DNA of 14,583 nucleotides from Paramuribaculum sp. GTDB lineage: Bacteria; Bacteroidota; Bacteroidia; Bacteroidales; Muribaculaceae. This document shows positions 14,504 to 14,583 of this stretch, one piece after another; within the stretch, counting starts at the first letter, position 1; the number at the start of each line of letters is the position of its first letter. Location of the stretch: the NCBI GenBank assembly GCA_009775605.1, contig VSPV01000062.1, positions 1 to 14,583 on the forward strand. The letters are read 5' to 3'. The translations under genes were made by a program, and so were the position numbers. Below the pieces are notes generated by a model. That model saw only the letters and a list, made by a program, of their open reading frames with translations, was not told the DNA's origin and ran no database searches.

Positions 14504-14530
14504 ATAGGGCCAATAGGGCGTATAGGGCCT
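14504..14530. repeat. Three tandem 9-bp units (ATAGGGCnn)
   Basis: ATAGGGC starts at 14504, 14513 and 14522, an exact 9-bp period, with only the last two bases of each unit varying (ca, gt, ct). It lies between the terminator and the minus-strand stop. It is most likely slipped-strand duplication; no function is implied. Confidence 0.7.
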
Positions 14531-14543
14531 ATATACAGGCCTC

Positions 14544-14583
14544 TTAGAAGGCTTCGAGGCCGTGGGGGTAGATTTCGGGGAGG
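14544..14583 (-). CDS. 3' end of a minus-strand gene, cut by the window edge
   Basis: Reading the minus strand from the right edge gives an open frame ending LPEIYPHGLEAF and a TAA at 14546-14544. Its convergent position behind a bidirectional terminator supports a real gene end. Twelve residues are too few to identify the product. Confidence 0.5.
   Translation of the reverse strand, partial: LPEIYPHGLEAF

Noticed and set aside
1..14583. CRISPR arrays, tRNA or rRNA genes, insertion sequences, or a multi-gene defence island
   Set aside because: I found no regularly spaced repeats, cloverleaf-like sequence, transposase or integrase motifs, or clustered defence genes. The only accessory-like items are the ADP-ribosylglycohydrolase gene and the holin-like gene, and they are not adjacent.

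Overview
The window looks like ordinary chromosome from a GC-rich member of the Bacteroidales. Coding GC is about 60% in the lines I counted by eye. Several intergenic regions carry the Bacteroidetes-type promoter -7 box TAnnTTTG, and there are no strong Shine-Dalgarno sites. The enzyme set also fits: a THUMP methyltransferase beside purD and pdxB, and the 337-residue malate dehydrogenase type. A gut family such as Muribaculaceae is a reasonable guess but is inference.

Layout, left to right. (1) Positions 1-926: an AT-rich ADP-ribosylglycohydrolase-like gene (about 42% GC in sampled lines) whose N-terminal part is missing or out of frame. It is compositionally foreign to the rest. (2) 1038-5981: a promoter followed by a tight four-gene unit on the plus strand: RlmL-like rRNA methyltransferase, purD (purine synthesis), a polytopic membrane protein of unknown function, and pdxB (pyridoxal phosphate synthesis). 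Gaps are 13 and 13 bp, then a 10-bp overlap. (3) 6022-8404: a promoter with nested inverted repeats, an A-type flavodiiron protein (O2 or NO reduction), malate dehydrogenase, and a strong hairpin terminator. (4) 8419-9706: a small outer-membrane beta-barrel protein (minus) and riboflavin synthase (plus), diverging from a compact palindromic promoter region. (5) 9813-10271: an orphan holin-like membrane protein. (6) 10316-11979: two minus-strand hydrolases, a secreted alpha/beta esterase and a cytoplasmic patatin-like phospholipase. (7) 12107-14501: promoter, polynucleotide phosphorylase (pnp) with an Arg/Gly/Asp-rich tail, and a 21-bp perfect bidirectional terminator. (8) 14544-14583: the 3' end of a minus-strand gene that enters from outside the window.

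Most genes are housekeeping: RNA modification and turnover, purine, PLP and riboflavin synthesis, central carbon, and oxygen or nitrosative defence. I see no CRISPR array, tRNA, rRNA, transposase or clear multi-gene defence system. The items most worth a second look are the damaged or atypical ADP-ribosylglycohydrolase, the paired ACAAT/ATTGT repeats over the flavodiiron promoter, the palindrome between the barrel protein and ribE, the orphan holin-like protein, and the uncharacterised membrane protein in the purD-pdxB unit.
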